Below are positions 44,399-52,301 of a stretch of 64,000 nt of DNA, in pieces. The stretch is from BJ22 sp021298375. Its GTDB lineage: Bacteria > Planctomycetota > Planctomycetia > Pirellulales > Pirellulaceae. Position 1 is the first letter of the stretch. The number at the start of each line of letters is the position of its first letter. The position numbers were made by a program, and so were the translations under genes. Location of the stretch: positions 1-64,000 of the forward strand of contig JBKDOL010000070.1 in the NCBI GenBank assembly GCA_046343015.1, written 5' to 3'. The notes beneath the pieces are model-generated. The model was not told where the DNA came from and searched no databases. It saw only the letters and a program-made list of their open reading frames with translations.

Positions 44399-44467
44399 GC
44401 CCACTGGCGTTGCTATTTTGCCCACTGGCGGTGCCTATTTCTCGCCCACTGGCGGTGCCTATCTTTC
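44399..44467. repeat. Tandem repeat, 3 copies of 21-24 bp
   Basis: Three copies start at 44399, 44420 and 44444, each opening with GCCCACTGGCG and continuing into a TGCCTAT-like end. The first is 21 bp, the next two 24 bp. They begin about 65 bp after the 29-residue basic protein. Confidence 0.9.
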
Positions 44468-44506
44468 AGTCGGGGGCCTGAGTTGCCGACCCTCGCCCCG
44501 CTTGTT

Positions 44507-44553
44507 CGACCGAGGCCTCGCGGTGATGTCGACCGAGGGCCTCGCGGTGATGT
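44507..44553. repeat. Tandem repeat, 2 copies of 23-24 bp
   Basis: Two copies start at 44507 and 44530 with CGACCGAGG and end CTCGCGGTGATGT; the second has one extra G. It is the middle of three unrelated arrays in 300 bp. Confidence 0.85.
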
Positions 44554-44601
44554 TAGGGGCCCGCTCACAGGATGGTCCGGTCCGCCTGCGACACGGACAT
44601 T

Positions 44602-44703
44602 CCCAAGCCACCGGCAAGCCCAAGCCACCGGCAAGCCCAAGGCACCGGCAAGCCCAAGGCATCGGCAAGCCCAAGGCATCGGCAAGCCCAAGGCATCGGC
44701 AAA
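44602..44703. repeat. Tandem repeat, 6 x 17 bp
   Basis: Six head-to-tail copies of CCCAAGCCACCGGCAAG or its variant CCCAAGGCATCGGCAAG start at 44602 and recur every 17 bp to 44703. Variant order is 2 of the first, 1 intermediate, 3 of the second, as expected from stepwise duplication. One frame reads as a Lys/Pro/Ala repeat, but 17 is not a multiple of three and no start site is visible. Confidence 0.95.
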
Positions 44704-44773
44704 CTGGTGGGGCTCAACCACATTGGTCGGGCTTTAAATTCCTTGGCAGCTCACGCCGGAACGCCTCCGACAG

Positions 44774-46336
44774 TTAAATGTCGAAGCGAATCCCCTGAGC
44801 CAGCGGCAACTCACTGGAATAATTGATCGTGTTGGTCGCTCGCCGCATGTAGGCCTTCCACGAATCGGAACCTGACTCGCGGCCGCCACCGGTTTCCTTT
44901 TCTCCTCCGAAGGCGCCGCCGATTTCAGCTCCGCTGGTGCCAATATTCACATTAGCAATGCCGCAGTCGGAACCTGCCGCCGAGCAGAACCATTCGGCCT
45001 CTCGAACGCTCCCGGTGAAGATGGCACTCGACAGTCCTTGCGGTACCGCATTCTGCCACGCGATGGCCGTCTCCAAATCTCGATAAGGGGCAACGTACAG
45101 AATCGGCGCGAACGTTTCGCGTTGCATCGGAGCGATCGGGGCCCGAGTCTGGACGATTGCCGGGCGCACGTAAACGCCGCTGCCCGATTCCGATGGCGTC
45201 AGTCGCTCGCCACCCCAGATATGAGCGCCGGCCGCGCGAGCCTCCGCCAACGCCTTGGACATCGCTTCTGCGGCCGATTCGTCGATTAACGGCCCGATCA
45301 ACGTCTTTGGCTCGCGAGGATCGCCGATCGTCAATTGGCTCGCTGCTTGAGTCAGTCGTCCGATCAAGGATTCCAGCAGGGACTCATGCACGAACAACCT
45401 CCGCAGCGATGTGCAACGCTGGCCGCACGTTCCAAAGGCGGCAAAGAGACAGCCTCGCAACACCAGGTTGAGGTCCGCGGTCGGCGCGACAATCGCCGCG
45501 TTGTTTCCTCCCAGTTCCAGCAGGGAGCGTCCCAATCGCCGGGCGACCGATACCGCCACGCTGCGCCCCATCACCGTCGAGCCTGTGGCGGAAATCAGCG
45601 GCACACGCTCAGCCTGCGCCAGGGCCTCACCCACCTCCCGGCCACCTTGAACCAACTGCAGCAAGCCAGCGGGTGCTGCGGCAAATCCAGCTGCCACGTC
45701 GCTGGCAATCGCATGACAGGCCATCCCGCAGAGGGGCGTCTTTTCCGAAGGCTTCCAAATCACCGGGTCGCCGCAGACCAGCGCGATCATGGCGTTCCAA
45801 CTCCAAACGGCTACCGGAAAATTGAAGGCGCTAATCACCCCGATCGGACCCAGCGGGTGCCACTGCTCCATCATGCGATGCCCCGGCCGTTCGCTGGCAA
45901 TCGTCAAACCGTATAGTTGCCGACTCAGCCCCACGGCGAAATCGCAAATGTCGATCATCTCCTGCACTTCCCCCAAACCCTCCTGGAGGATCTTGCCGCT
46001 CTCGATCGTCACCAACCGGGCCAGAGGCTCCTTGAGCTGCCGCAATCGCTCGCCGATTCTCCGCACCAGTTCGCCCCGCTGTGGAGGAGGAACCATCCGC
46101 CACTTTTGGAAAGCGGCCTCCGCTGCCTCCACGGCGCTGTTTACGTCTCCCCGAGTGGATGCCGCAAACTCCCCCAACGCGGAACCATCAATCGGACTCC
46201 GCAGCCGCATGACGGGACCGGCTCCCGCCCGCCATGACACTCCGCTGGCGTTGGCTTGCCAAGGCGATGGTCCACCCAGCGCCGAAAGGATTCCCGGCAA
46301 CTCAGCCCGCACCTCAGTTTTGGTCGATTCGGTCAC
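44774..46336 (-). CDS. ALDH7-type aldehyde dehydrogenase (aminoadipate-semialdehyde/piperideine-6-carboxylate type)
   Basis: A 520-residue NAD(P)-dependent aldehyde dehydrogenase. The GTG at 46336 follows GGGGAGAA and gives a normal N-terminus; the frame extends 38 codons further upstream. The catalytic glutamate lies in LLELGGNNAAIVAPTADLNL and the catalytic cysteine in FGTCGQRCTSLRRLFVHESL (second Cys). The ELGGNN plus GQRCT plus RRLFVHE combination matches antiquitin-like ALDH7 enzymes of lysine breakdown better than other classes. No lysine-degradation genes are adjacent, so the substrate is inferred from family only. Confidence 0.85.
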   Translation of the reverse strand: MTESTKTEVRAELPGILSALGGPSPWQANASGVSWRAGAGPVMRLRSPIDGSALGEFAASTRGDVNSAVEAAEAAFQKWRMVPPPQRGELVRRIGERLRQLKEPLARLVTIESGKILQEGLGEVQEMIDICDFAVGLSRQLYGLTIASERPGHRMMEQWHPLGPIGVISAFNFPVAVWSWNAMIALVCGDPVIWKPSEKTPLCGMACHAIASDVAAGFAAAPAGLLQLVQGGREVGEALAQAERVPLISATGSTVMGRSVAVSVARRLGRSLLELGGNNAAIVAPTADLNLVLRGCLFAAFGTCGQRCTSLRRLFVHESLLESLIGRLTQAASQLTIGDPREPKTLIGPLIDESAAEAMSKALAEARAAGAHIWGGERLTPSESGSGVYVRPAIVQTRAPIAPMQRETFAPILYVAPYRDLETAIAWQNAVPQGLSSAIFTGSVREAEWFCSAAGSDCGIANVNIGTSGAEIGGAFGGEKETGGGRESGSDSWKAYMRRATNTINYSSELPLAQGIRFDI

Positions 46337-46580
46337 GCTTGTTCTCCCCCGGGATTCCAATTCACTTGCGCTGCGAACAGGCCCTTTTTCCCGTGACGGG
46401 GTCCTGACGCGTACCCGGCTGTCCCCGGCACATTCCAATCGGTACAACATACGCCATCCGGCGATCGGCTTGAAGCTGCAGCAGCAATCGAACCCGGCTT
46501 CGCCTTCCGGTCATCGAACACAGAGCTCGGGCTTTTCGTTCGCTTTCCTCACGAGTCAGCTTTTTTCCAAGTGGTTCTGC

Positions 46581-47609
46581 ATGCCTTATCTGCTCGGCAT
46601 CGACGAGGCCGGTTACGCGCCCAACTTGGGGCCACTGGTGGTCGGGGCCAGCAGTTGGCGGACGCCAACCACGGATTGCGATCTCTATCAGCTGCTCGAA
46701 TCGGCCCTGAGCGCCACCTCTGTCGAAGGCAAAATTGCCATCGCCGATTCCAAGGAACTTCACACCACCGACTCGCTGCTCCGCCTCGAGCAGAATCTTT
46801 GGGCGGTTTGCCCTCAATTTCAACAAGCCACTTCAGGAAGCTTGTCCGACCTGCTCCGCGCTTGCTCGCCTGACTTGCCGCTCCAAAAACTCGTGGCCGC
46901 CGTAGCTCAGGGGAGTCTGCTCTGGAGTTCAGACGATCAACTACCCAGCCTGCATCAGCAGTTGGATCAAGTCGCGGAACTAGAACAGTGCGATTTGTCT
47001 CTGCCTCGCGCTGCGACACCGGGCTCAGTAGTCGAGCTGACTGCTGTTTTTCAGGCATCCTGTGCTGACCAGGGTGCTGAATTACTCGGCGTGCACTCCG
47101 CCCCGCTGTTCCCGGCGATCTTCAATGAACTGACAGAGCGGCTGGGAAACAAAAGCCATTTGCTGACCGGGATCAGCCTGCAATTAGCCCGGCACCTGCT
47201 TGACTCCTTGCCAGCCGACCGCGAGCCTGTCGTGATCTGCTGCGATAAGCACGGAGGCCGAAACCGCTACGCGAACGCCATTGCAAAGCAGTTCGCGGTC
47301 GGCTCGGTGCGACATGAATGCGAAACGGCCCATATCAGCCGTTACGGCTTCGCATACTCAGGCCGTGATGTGCGAATCCAGTTCGCGGCGGGGGGCGAGT
47401 CAGAGCTGGCAGTGGCCCTCGCTTCCATGTACGCCAAATACGTTCGCGAGCTCTGTATGGAGGCGTTTAACCGGTACTGGCAAGCGGAGATGCCCGACCT
47501 GGAACCGACGAAAGGCTATCCCGTCGATGCCCTGCGATTCCGGGCCGCGATCGAGCCGCTGATCGCCGCGCGGGGCTGGGAAGAACACACTTGGTGGAGA
47601 ATGCGTTAA
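46581..47609 (+). CDS. RNase HII-like protein, divergent
   Basis: A 342-residue protein related to ribonuclease HII, which cuts RNA in RNA/DNA hybrids. The ATG at 46581 opens MPYLLGIDEAGYAPNLGPLV, matching the RNase HII start GxDEAGRGxxxGPxV with the acidic pair Asp8-Glu9, but Tyr replaces the conserved Arg. IADSKELH near residue 54 matches the conserved DSK motif. VVICCDKHGGRN near 216 offers the third acid, and GGESELAVALASMYAKYVRE near 273 matches the D-x-x-x-x-x-ASILAKVxRD segment with Glu in place of the usual Asp. It is about 130 residues longer than RnhB, mostly between the second and third motifs. It may be a specialised paralog rather than the housekeeping enzyme. Confidence 0.75.
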   Translation: MPYLLGIDEAGYAPNLGPLVVGASSWRTPTTDCDLYQLLESALSATSVEGKIAIADSKELHTTDSLLRLEQNLWAVCPQFQQATSGSLSDLLRACSPDLPLQKLVAAVAQGSLLWSSDDQLPSLHQQLDQVAELEQCDLSLPRAATPGSVVELTAVFQASCADQGAELLGVHSAPLFPAIFNELTERLGNKSHLLTGISLQLARHLLDSLPADREPVVICCDKHGGRNRYANAIAKQFAVGSVRHECETAHISRYGFAYSGRDVRIQFAAGGESELAVALASMYAKYVRELCMEAFNRYWQAEMPDLEPTKGYPVDALRFRAAIEPLIAARGWEEHTWWRMR

Positions 47610-47622
47610 GCCAACTCGGCGA

Positions 47623-47664
47623 TGGGCAACCCAGAATGGGCAACCCAGAATGGGCAATCCAGAA
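47623..47664. repeat. Tandem repeat, 3 x 14 bp
   Basis: Three head-to-tail copies of ATGGGCAACCCAGA start at 47623, 47637 and 47651; the third has one change. The array begins 14 bp after the stop of the RNase HII-like gene. Confidence 0.92.
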
Positions 47665-47773
47665 TGGTCGCCCTTTTGAGAAATCTCCCTGAGCCACACG
47701 GCTGGTTCACAGCTCAGCCCTGATGCAAACGGAGTTCGGCGGAACCAAGTCGGGGCCGGACTTTTGCTCCGGC

Positions 47774-47803
47774 CCGGTCTTCAGCCACCCGGTCTTCAGC
47801 CAC
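47774..47803. repeat. Tandem repeat, 2 x 15 bp
   Basis: CCGGTCTTCAGCCAC occurs twice in perfect tandem, between the RNase HII-like gene and the 3' end of the PEP-CTERM gene. Confidence 0.8.
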
Positions 47804-47838
47804 CCAGGCCGGCAACTCGCCCGGGCCAAGGTTTTACC

Positions 47839-49125
47839 TCAAGCCGACCGCCGCCGGCGGAGCAGCAAGGCCGACCCGATCATCGCAACGAGCGTCAGCG
47901 AATTGGGCTCTGGAACCGCCGTGAAATTCGCAGTCAGGCCGTAGAACTGGGTCTTGATCGCAACCGCATCCGGATTGTTGACCCCGGTTACCCGCAAGTA
48001 GTACTTTCCTGCCGCCAGCAAGTTGAAAGCGAGCGATTCCGAGCCCCCCAGCCCGGTCAGGTTAGCAAAGGCCAGCAGCGTTGAACCGTTGGTGTCGAAC
48101 AAGCCCAATGCCAAGTCGCTGCGGTTCTTGGTGTTGAAGCTTTGATTGTTGGCAGTGTAAGTGAAGCCGAGCGAATCGAGGACGACATCGATTCGGCCGG
48201 CGCTGTTGACATTCAAGGAGTAAAAGTCAGTATCGCTCGCGTGGTCGATACTGACAAAGTCGGTCGCTGTTGCCGCGACCGCGAAGGTCCGGGCCGAATT
48301 GCCCAGCGAGAGCGAGGCATTTTGGGCGAGTGTGCCGAGATGGGTTGCCCGAGTTGCGATGTCATTTCCCAGCGCTCCAAAGCTCTTTTCGTTGAAGTCC
48401 CCGTAGCCGCGATGAGCCATCAGGATGTCATGATGCTGAGGACCGTCAAAATTGCCATTGTAAATCGGGTTCATGAGCTGGGGGGTCGATGAAGGAGTTT
48501 CGACGTGAGGCATGCCGATCCCATGCCCATGCTCATGGGTAACGACATTTCTCAAGCGTATCGAGTTGCTGGCGGTGTTCTCGAAAAAGTTGTCGTTGGT
48601 GTCGATCACCATATCGCCGACATTCGGATAGAAATTAAAGGCCAGAACATTCGAGTTTCCGTCAATGTTTCGGCCCGCGATGCGGACGTCCGCCCGGACC
48701 CCTGATACTCCGCGATTCGCAGTCCCATTGGTGCCGCTGAAGGCGACACCATCATCGGCCGCCTCGTATACATAGCTCAGGCCGCTGATCGAGCTCCAGC
48801 GATTGAACGTACTTTGATACAGCGAGAACCAGGGCCGCTGTGTCAGATTACTGCCTCCCGGCCCGGCACCGTAAATGGCATCCATTCGAGCGATCAGATT
48901 GTTCGCCCCGGTTGATCCGGCCCCAAAAGACGGAATACTCGTCCCAGTGGCCGCAAAGCCCCAGGTCAATGTCAGCGGATTGCCCATGCCATAGCCTTGG
49001 GCAGGCGTCAGGGCCGTTTCACCGCCCCAACGAATGATGTCTGAAGGTTGAGCGAGCGCCGTCGAGATGGACGACAGCAACGCCGCGATGGCCACGAATC
49101 CAACAGAAAAACTCAGCCTGCCCAT
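47839..49125 (-). CDS. Exported metzincin-type metalloprotease with PEP-CTERM anchor
   Basis: A 428-residue exported protein. A signal peptide (MGRLSFSVGFVAIAALLSSI, cut near ALAQ) is followed by a predicted zinc-metalloprotease domain with the metzincin motif HEHGHGIGMPH at residues 197-207, which provides His197, His201 and His207 as zinc ligands and Glu198 as the base. A Met-containing turn (TPQLMNPIYNG) about 12 residues later fits the metzincin Met-turn. The C-terminal half (about 265-400) is a beta-rich region of the bacterial pre-peptidase type. The end is a PEP-CTERM sorting signal: VPEPNSLTLVAMIGSALLLR plus an Arg-rich tail, so it is probably processed by an exosortase. Confidence 0.85.
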   Translation of the reverse strand: MGRLSFSVGFVAIAALLSSISTALAQPSDIIRWGGETALTPAQGYGMGNPLTLTWGFAATGTSIPSFGAGSTGANNLIARMDAIYGAGPGGSNLTQRPWFSLYQSTFNRWSSISGLSYVYEAADDGVAFSGTNGTANRGVSGVRADVRIAGRNIDGNSNVLAFNFYPNVGDMVIDTNDNFFENTASNSIRLRNVVTHEHGHGIGMPHVETPSSTPQLMNPIYNGNFDGPQHHDILMAHRGYGDFNEKSFGALGNDIATRATHLGTLAQNASLSLGNSARTFAVAATATDFVSIDHASDTDFYSLNVNSAGRIDVVLDSLGFTYTANNQSFNTKNRSDLALGLFDTNGSTLLAFANLTGLGGSESLAFNLLAAGKYYLRVTGVNNPDAVAIKTQFYGLTANFTAVPEPNSLTLVAMIGSALLLRRRRSA

Positions 49126-49502
49126 TTTGGCCTCGAGCCCGAAAAAAGGTCGTTACAAGGGAAGCAAGCGACACTCCCCGAGGTCAGCTGTTCCCGAACA
49201 ATCCGTCGGAAATACTGGAATCGGGGGGAGGATGCCGTTTCCCTTTTGAGGCTAGTTGGCGACCGCTTGGGATCAAGCAAAATCCGACCATTATTTTGTG
49301 GGCGGACCGATTAATCGCCAGCCAGGAACCGTGCTGACTTGCTGCCACCCCCGGTCGGTAGACTCAACGGGATGGATTGTTATTCGGGCCGACAACGCGC
49401 TGGCCCAACGAGTTGCCGGGGCGCGGATTTGGGGCCTTTTGGAGCGTTCGGGGACGTCTCCCAGAGAAAGTATCCACCTCGATTCGGCTGGGTGGGTCCG
49501 GC
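49126..49502. other. Intergenic region with no recognised feature
   Basis: About 375 bp between the stop of the TIM-barrel gene (49503) and the start of the PEP-CTERM gene (49125), both on the minus strand. It must contain the promoter of the metalloprotease. I see no repeat, hairpin or small gene worth reporting. Confidence 0.4.
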
Positions 49503-50387
49503 TCAAACAACCACGGCTTCAGCCAATCCCTCGCGTTTGCCTGCTCCAATTTCGGCCAGCTCCTGCAATCTGGCGGCCAGCTCGCTGAAGACGGCGTCGC
49601 GGGGCTTGCCGGAGAACATGGAGGCGCCTGCCAGCATCGAAACGGAACCCTGCCAACCCAGTGTGTGGAGCAGCTTCATCAGCTGAACAGCCAACGACCC
49701 CGGCTGCGAGCCTGCCAGCTGGACTTGTCCGGAGCTGACTTTGGCGAGTTCAACGCCGGCAGGGAGGTCACCCAAGCGAACTTCCACGAACTTGTCGGAC
49801 TTGAGCGCTGAGACTTGTTCGACGGTCCCTTTTCCCAACTGCCAGTTGAACGTATTCAGGCAGAGACCGACGTTGGCGTGCCCCGTCATTCGCAACAGGG
49901 TCAGCAATTCTTCGGCTGAGCGGACGAACTGGTAAGTCCGTTTGCACTGTTGCACGTTTTCCGACAGCCCGATTCCGAAACGGATCCCCGCCTCTGCCAG
50001 TTTTCCGCCGACGATCCCGAGTCGAACGCGGTGATTTTCAAAATTCTCGAGGAAGGTGTGACGGTCGTTGCCCGATTCAATTTCGAGGTAGCAACGGCTG
50101 CAATTCAATTCCTTGGCCAAGTCGATCACTTTTTCCAGCTTGGCGAGTTGGGTCGGGAATTCTTCGGCTGAAGCGCCCAGATTCAGTGGCAGGCGAAAGG
50201 TCCCGATTTTGACCCGAGCACTTTTGAAGAACTGAAGGGCAAAGGCTTTGCCCATTGCTTCGTAGCGGGCCAGCAGGTCGGCCATGTCAACTTCGATTCC
50301 GTCGAACCTGTGGGTGAGAGCCAGCTCAATGATTTCGCTTTGTCGACTGCCGGCACCCAGGCCGCACTGATTCAGGACTTTCTCCAT
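49503..50387 (-). CDS. Sugar phosphate isomerase/epimerase-like TIM barrel
   Basis: A 294-residue soluble protein with the xylose-isomerase-like TIM-barrel pattern (AP endonuclease 2 family). Visible strands and metal-ligand candidates: RFDGIEVDMADLLARYEAMG near residue 28, CSRCYLEIESGNDRHTFLEN near 97, VRLGIVGGKLAEAGIRFGIG near 122, and NVGLCLNTFNWQLGKGTVEQ near 172, where the usual Asp of this strand is Asn. It has no neighbour that suggests a substrate. Numerous planctomycete paralogs of this fold have unknown reactions. Confidence 0.75.
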   Translation of the reverse strand: MEKVLNQCGLGAGSRQSEIIELALTHRFDGIEVDMADLLARYEAMGKAFALQFFKSARVKIGTFRLPLNLGASAEEFPTQLAKLEKVIDLAKELNCSRCYLEIESGNDRHTFLENFENHRVRLGIVGGKLAEAGIRFGIGLSENVQQCKRTYQFVRSAEELLTLLRMTGHANVGLCLNTFNWQLGKGTVEQVSALKSDKFVEVRLGDLPAGVELAKVSSGQVQLAGSQPGSLAVQLMKLLHTLGWQGSVSMLAGASMFSGKPRDAVFSELAARLQELAEIGAGKREGLAEAVVV

Positions 50388-51162
50388 GCTTGGTTTTACC
50401 TTTCAGCAACTATGTTCGGACGAGTGTTGATATCGTGGTGAATTTTTGAGGCAGGGCCGCCGAGGGGGGAAAGACCTCGAGCGCCAATCAGGACCGCGTA
50501 AACCAATCCAGCTCAACAGTTTGGGCAGCCCCGAAAAACCGAATTGCCCCAAAAAATGGGCTGGTGGGGTTTGTTGAATGCGGTTTTGGATGATTGGTAC
50601 CAAACCGGCTGGGCAACAAGACCGGGGCGAAGCCGAATGCTGAGTTTGGCAGAAAAACCACCAAAAATCGGGCTGGCTGGTCGGCGGAAGAGCCGCTCTG
50701 CGATGCCGCGATTATGCCAGAATCAGGCGTTTGATTCCAGTGCGTGCTTGGCGCTGTTCGGTCAAACAACCTGCAAAAAAGAACCCGCAGGCTAGCACTC
50801 AACGCATAATCGCTACAAGTGCGTCCCAGCCGGCTTTAGAGCCAATCGCAAATCGTCCGCCTTCTGAAAACCTGAGGCTCGCGACATGCATTTTCAGTCC
50901 GCAGGCAGACAACCACCGCACGCCCTTGCCTGTGTCTCCCCCCCACCACGGTAGCTCCACCCCCTCGCCGTTCCTTTCCCTTCTTCGCTTACTTTCTCGT
51001 CAGCCGTCTTCACGGAAACTCCGTCTGCATCCCGCCGTCGTTTCGCCCCTGTTCTTCCTTTCGCGTCCCCGGTTCCCCGTCAGTTCGCGAGCTGATTCCG
51101 CAACTTGCCAATCAAATTCACCTTCCTGAGTGCCGATTAGGGGGTCATTCTTCCCCGCCGGC
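50388..51162. other. Gene-poor region upstream of tmRNA
   Basis: About 775 bp between the start of the TIM-barrel gene and the tmRNA promoter. Several frames of 60-130 codons cross it on both strands, but they look like random translations of a Pro/Ser-coding, C-rich stretch and have no ribosome-binding sites. I see no RNA gene or terminator I can support. Confidence 0.45.
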
Positions 51163-51192
51163 TTTACTTTCAGTTTGCCGGGTGAATAATGT
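51163..51192 (+). promoter_or_regulatory. Possible sigma-70-type promoter for tmRNA
   Basis: TTTACT (51163-51168) and TAATGT (51187-51192) are separated by 18 bp and end 19 bp before the mature 5' end of tmRNA. Spacing and position are right for a vegetative promoter with a short leader removed by RNase P; sequence match is moderate. Confidence 0.4.
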
Positions 51193-51211
51193 GCTCGAAC
51201 ACTTGCGTTCA

Positions 51212-51571
51212 GGGGGCGAATTGGAATCGACCGGATGCTGGACGTGTCAGTGGCGTGTCGTGGTTGATCAGCAGGCCACGTAAAAAGCTGATTAAAACAA
51301 TAATTGCCAACAACAACTTGGCTCTGGCTGCCTAACTAAAACGGGCAACCCGAACTGCGGGGCTTTGCTGAAGAGGCCCAAAAGTTCGTCGCCAAATTCA
51401 GCTCGGTGCGACTCACGCCTGGTACAGTCGCGCCTAAAAAATGTTCCGGGCTGGCTGTTTGACTCAGCCTGCCGTGGGCGGGGTCGACAGCGAGAAATAA
51501 ATCAACGGCTACACACGTAGAGGCTGGCTCGAAAACACCACGGGACCCGGGTTCAATCCCCGGCGCCTCCA
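51212..51571 (+). ncRNA. ssrA: tmRNA
   Basis: Transfer-messenger RNA rescues stalled ribosomes and tags the broken peptide for proteolysis. The 5' end GGGGGCG (51212-51218) pairs with CGCCTCC (51564-51570) to form the acceptor stem with one G-U pair; AATTGGAATCGACCGGATG follows, a standard tmRNA opening. The T-arm reads GGGTTCAATCCCC, and A51571 is the discriminator. The 3' CCA is not encoded. The tag frame runs from GCC at 51305 to TAA at 51332-51334 and encodes ANNNLALAA, ending in the expected LAA degron. The one-piece gene is about 360 nt, a normal size. Confidence 0.95.
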
Positions 51572-51591
51572 TTGGCCAACGGCCAATAGAG

Positions 51592-51765
51592 AGTAGAGAT
51601 GAGAGCAGCAGAACAGTAGATCTTCGCTTCAAGCAAAACCTTGCCCAACAGCGAAACCATCCACTCAGTTCAGCCGCTCTCATCTCAACTCGGTCTACTG
51701 ATCCACTGCTCTCCTCTCACTGGCCCTTAACAGCCGTCAAGAAATTAGATCAGTAGAACAGTAGA
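51592..51765. repeat. Inverted and direct repeats between tmRNA and the S23-like gene
   Basis: GAGATGAGAGC (51596-51606) and GCTCTCATCTC (51676-51686) are a perfect 11-bp inverted repeat. A wider imperfect inverted repeat joins 51592-51622 to 51692-51721. AGAACAGTAGA recurs directly at 51610-51620 and 51755-51765. A short hairpin also adjoins the tmRNA 3' end at 51571-51587. Confidence 0.65.
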
Positions 51766-51839
51766 GCTAACCTACGGTTGACAGGACCCAACCTTGAATC
51801 CCAAAGGGACTTTTTACCCTTTTCCTTCAAGGCCCTCCC

Positions 51840-52202
51840 ATGCCGTTCCTATTCGAGAATTTACTCGTCTATCAAAAAGCGCTCGACTTCGCCGACGAAG
51901 TCTGCCAGTTCACTTCCCGCTTCGATCGCGGCTTCGGCTTTCTCGCCGACCAGCTCAACCGAGCCGCCCTCTCCATCAGCACCAACCTTGCCGAGGGGAC
52001 CGGTCGCTTCACTAAAGCCGACCGCCGCAACTTCTTCATCATCGCCCGCGGCTCGCTCCAAGAATGCGTCCCGCTGCTGGAACTCGCCCGTCGCCGCGGA
52101 CAACTCTCCGACGCCGATCACGCTCAGCTCAAAGCTCGTCTCGAGGAAATCTCGCGGATGCTCGCTGGGCTGATTAGCGGGATTGAAAATCGCGATCGAT
52201 AA
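51840..52202 (+). CDS. Four-helix-bundle protein of the S23 (23S-associated) family
   Basis: A 120-residue helical protein. The pattern FENLLVYQKALDFADEVCQF at the start and FGFLADQLNRAALSISTNLAEGTGRF near residue 31 is the hallmark of the S23/four-helix-bundle family (the ISTNLAEG motif). Relatives are often encoded inside 23S rRNA intervening sequences or beside diversity-generating retroelements, but free-standing copies such as this are frequent. Its function is unknown. It lies about 270 bp after tmRNA with a repeat-rich spacer between them. Confidence 0.88.
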   Translation: MPFLFENLLVYQKALDFADEVCQFTSRFDRGFGFLADQLNRAALSISTNLAEGTGRFTKADRRNFFIIARGSLQECVPLLELARRRGQLSDADHAQLKARLEEISRMLAGLISGIENRDR

Positions 52203-52227
52203 CATTCGGCCGCACCGCGTCACGGCA

Positions 52228-52266
52228 AAAGGCTCAAACCGCGACCCAAAGGCTCAAAACCACGGG
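52228..52266. repeat. Tandem repeat, 2 copies of about 20 bp
   Basis: AAAGGCTCAAACCGCGACCC (52228-52247) is followed directly by AAAGGCTCAAAACCACGGG (52248-52266), between two convergent genes. Confidence 0.7.
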
Positions 52267-52301
52267 ACTCACCCTGAACGATTCCCGGGTTCAAAATCAA
52301 G

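Noticed and set aside
44602..44703. CRISPR array.
   Set aside because: The 17-bp units are directly adjacent with no spacers, and no cas gene is in the window.
44572..44826. Open frame encoding a Lys/Pro/Ala repeat protein over the 17-bp repeats.
   Set aside because: The unit length is not a multiple of three, there is no ribosome-binding site, and the frame runs into the ALDH gene on the other strand.
51336..51683. A 115-codon minus-strand frame over the tmRNA gene.
   Set aside because: It reads antisense through tmRNA; the RNA gene explains the sequence completely.
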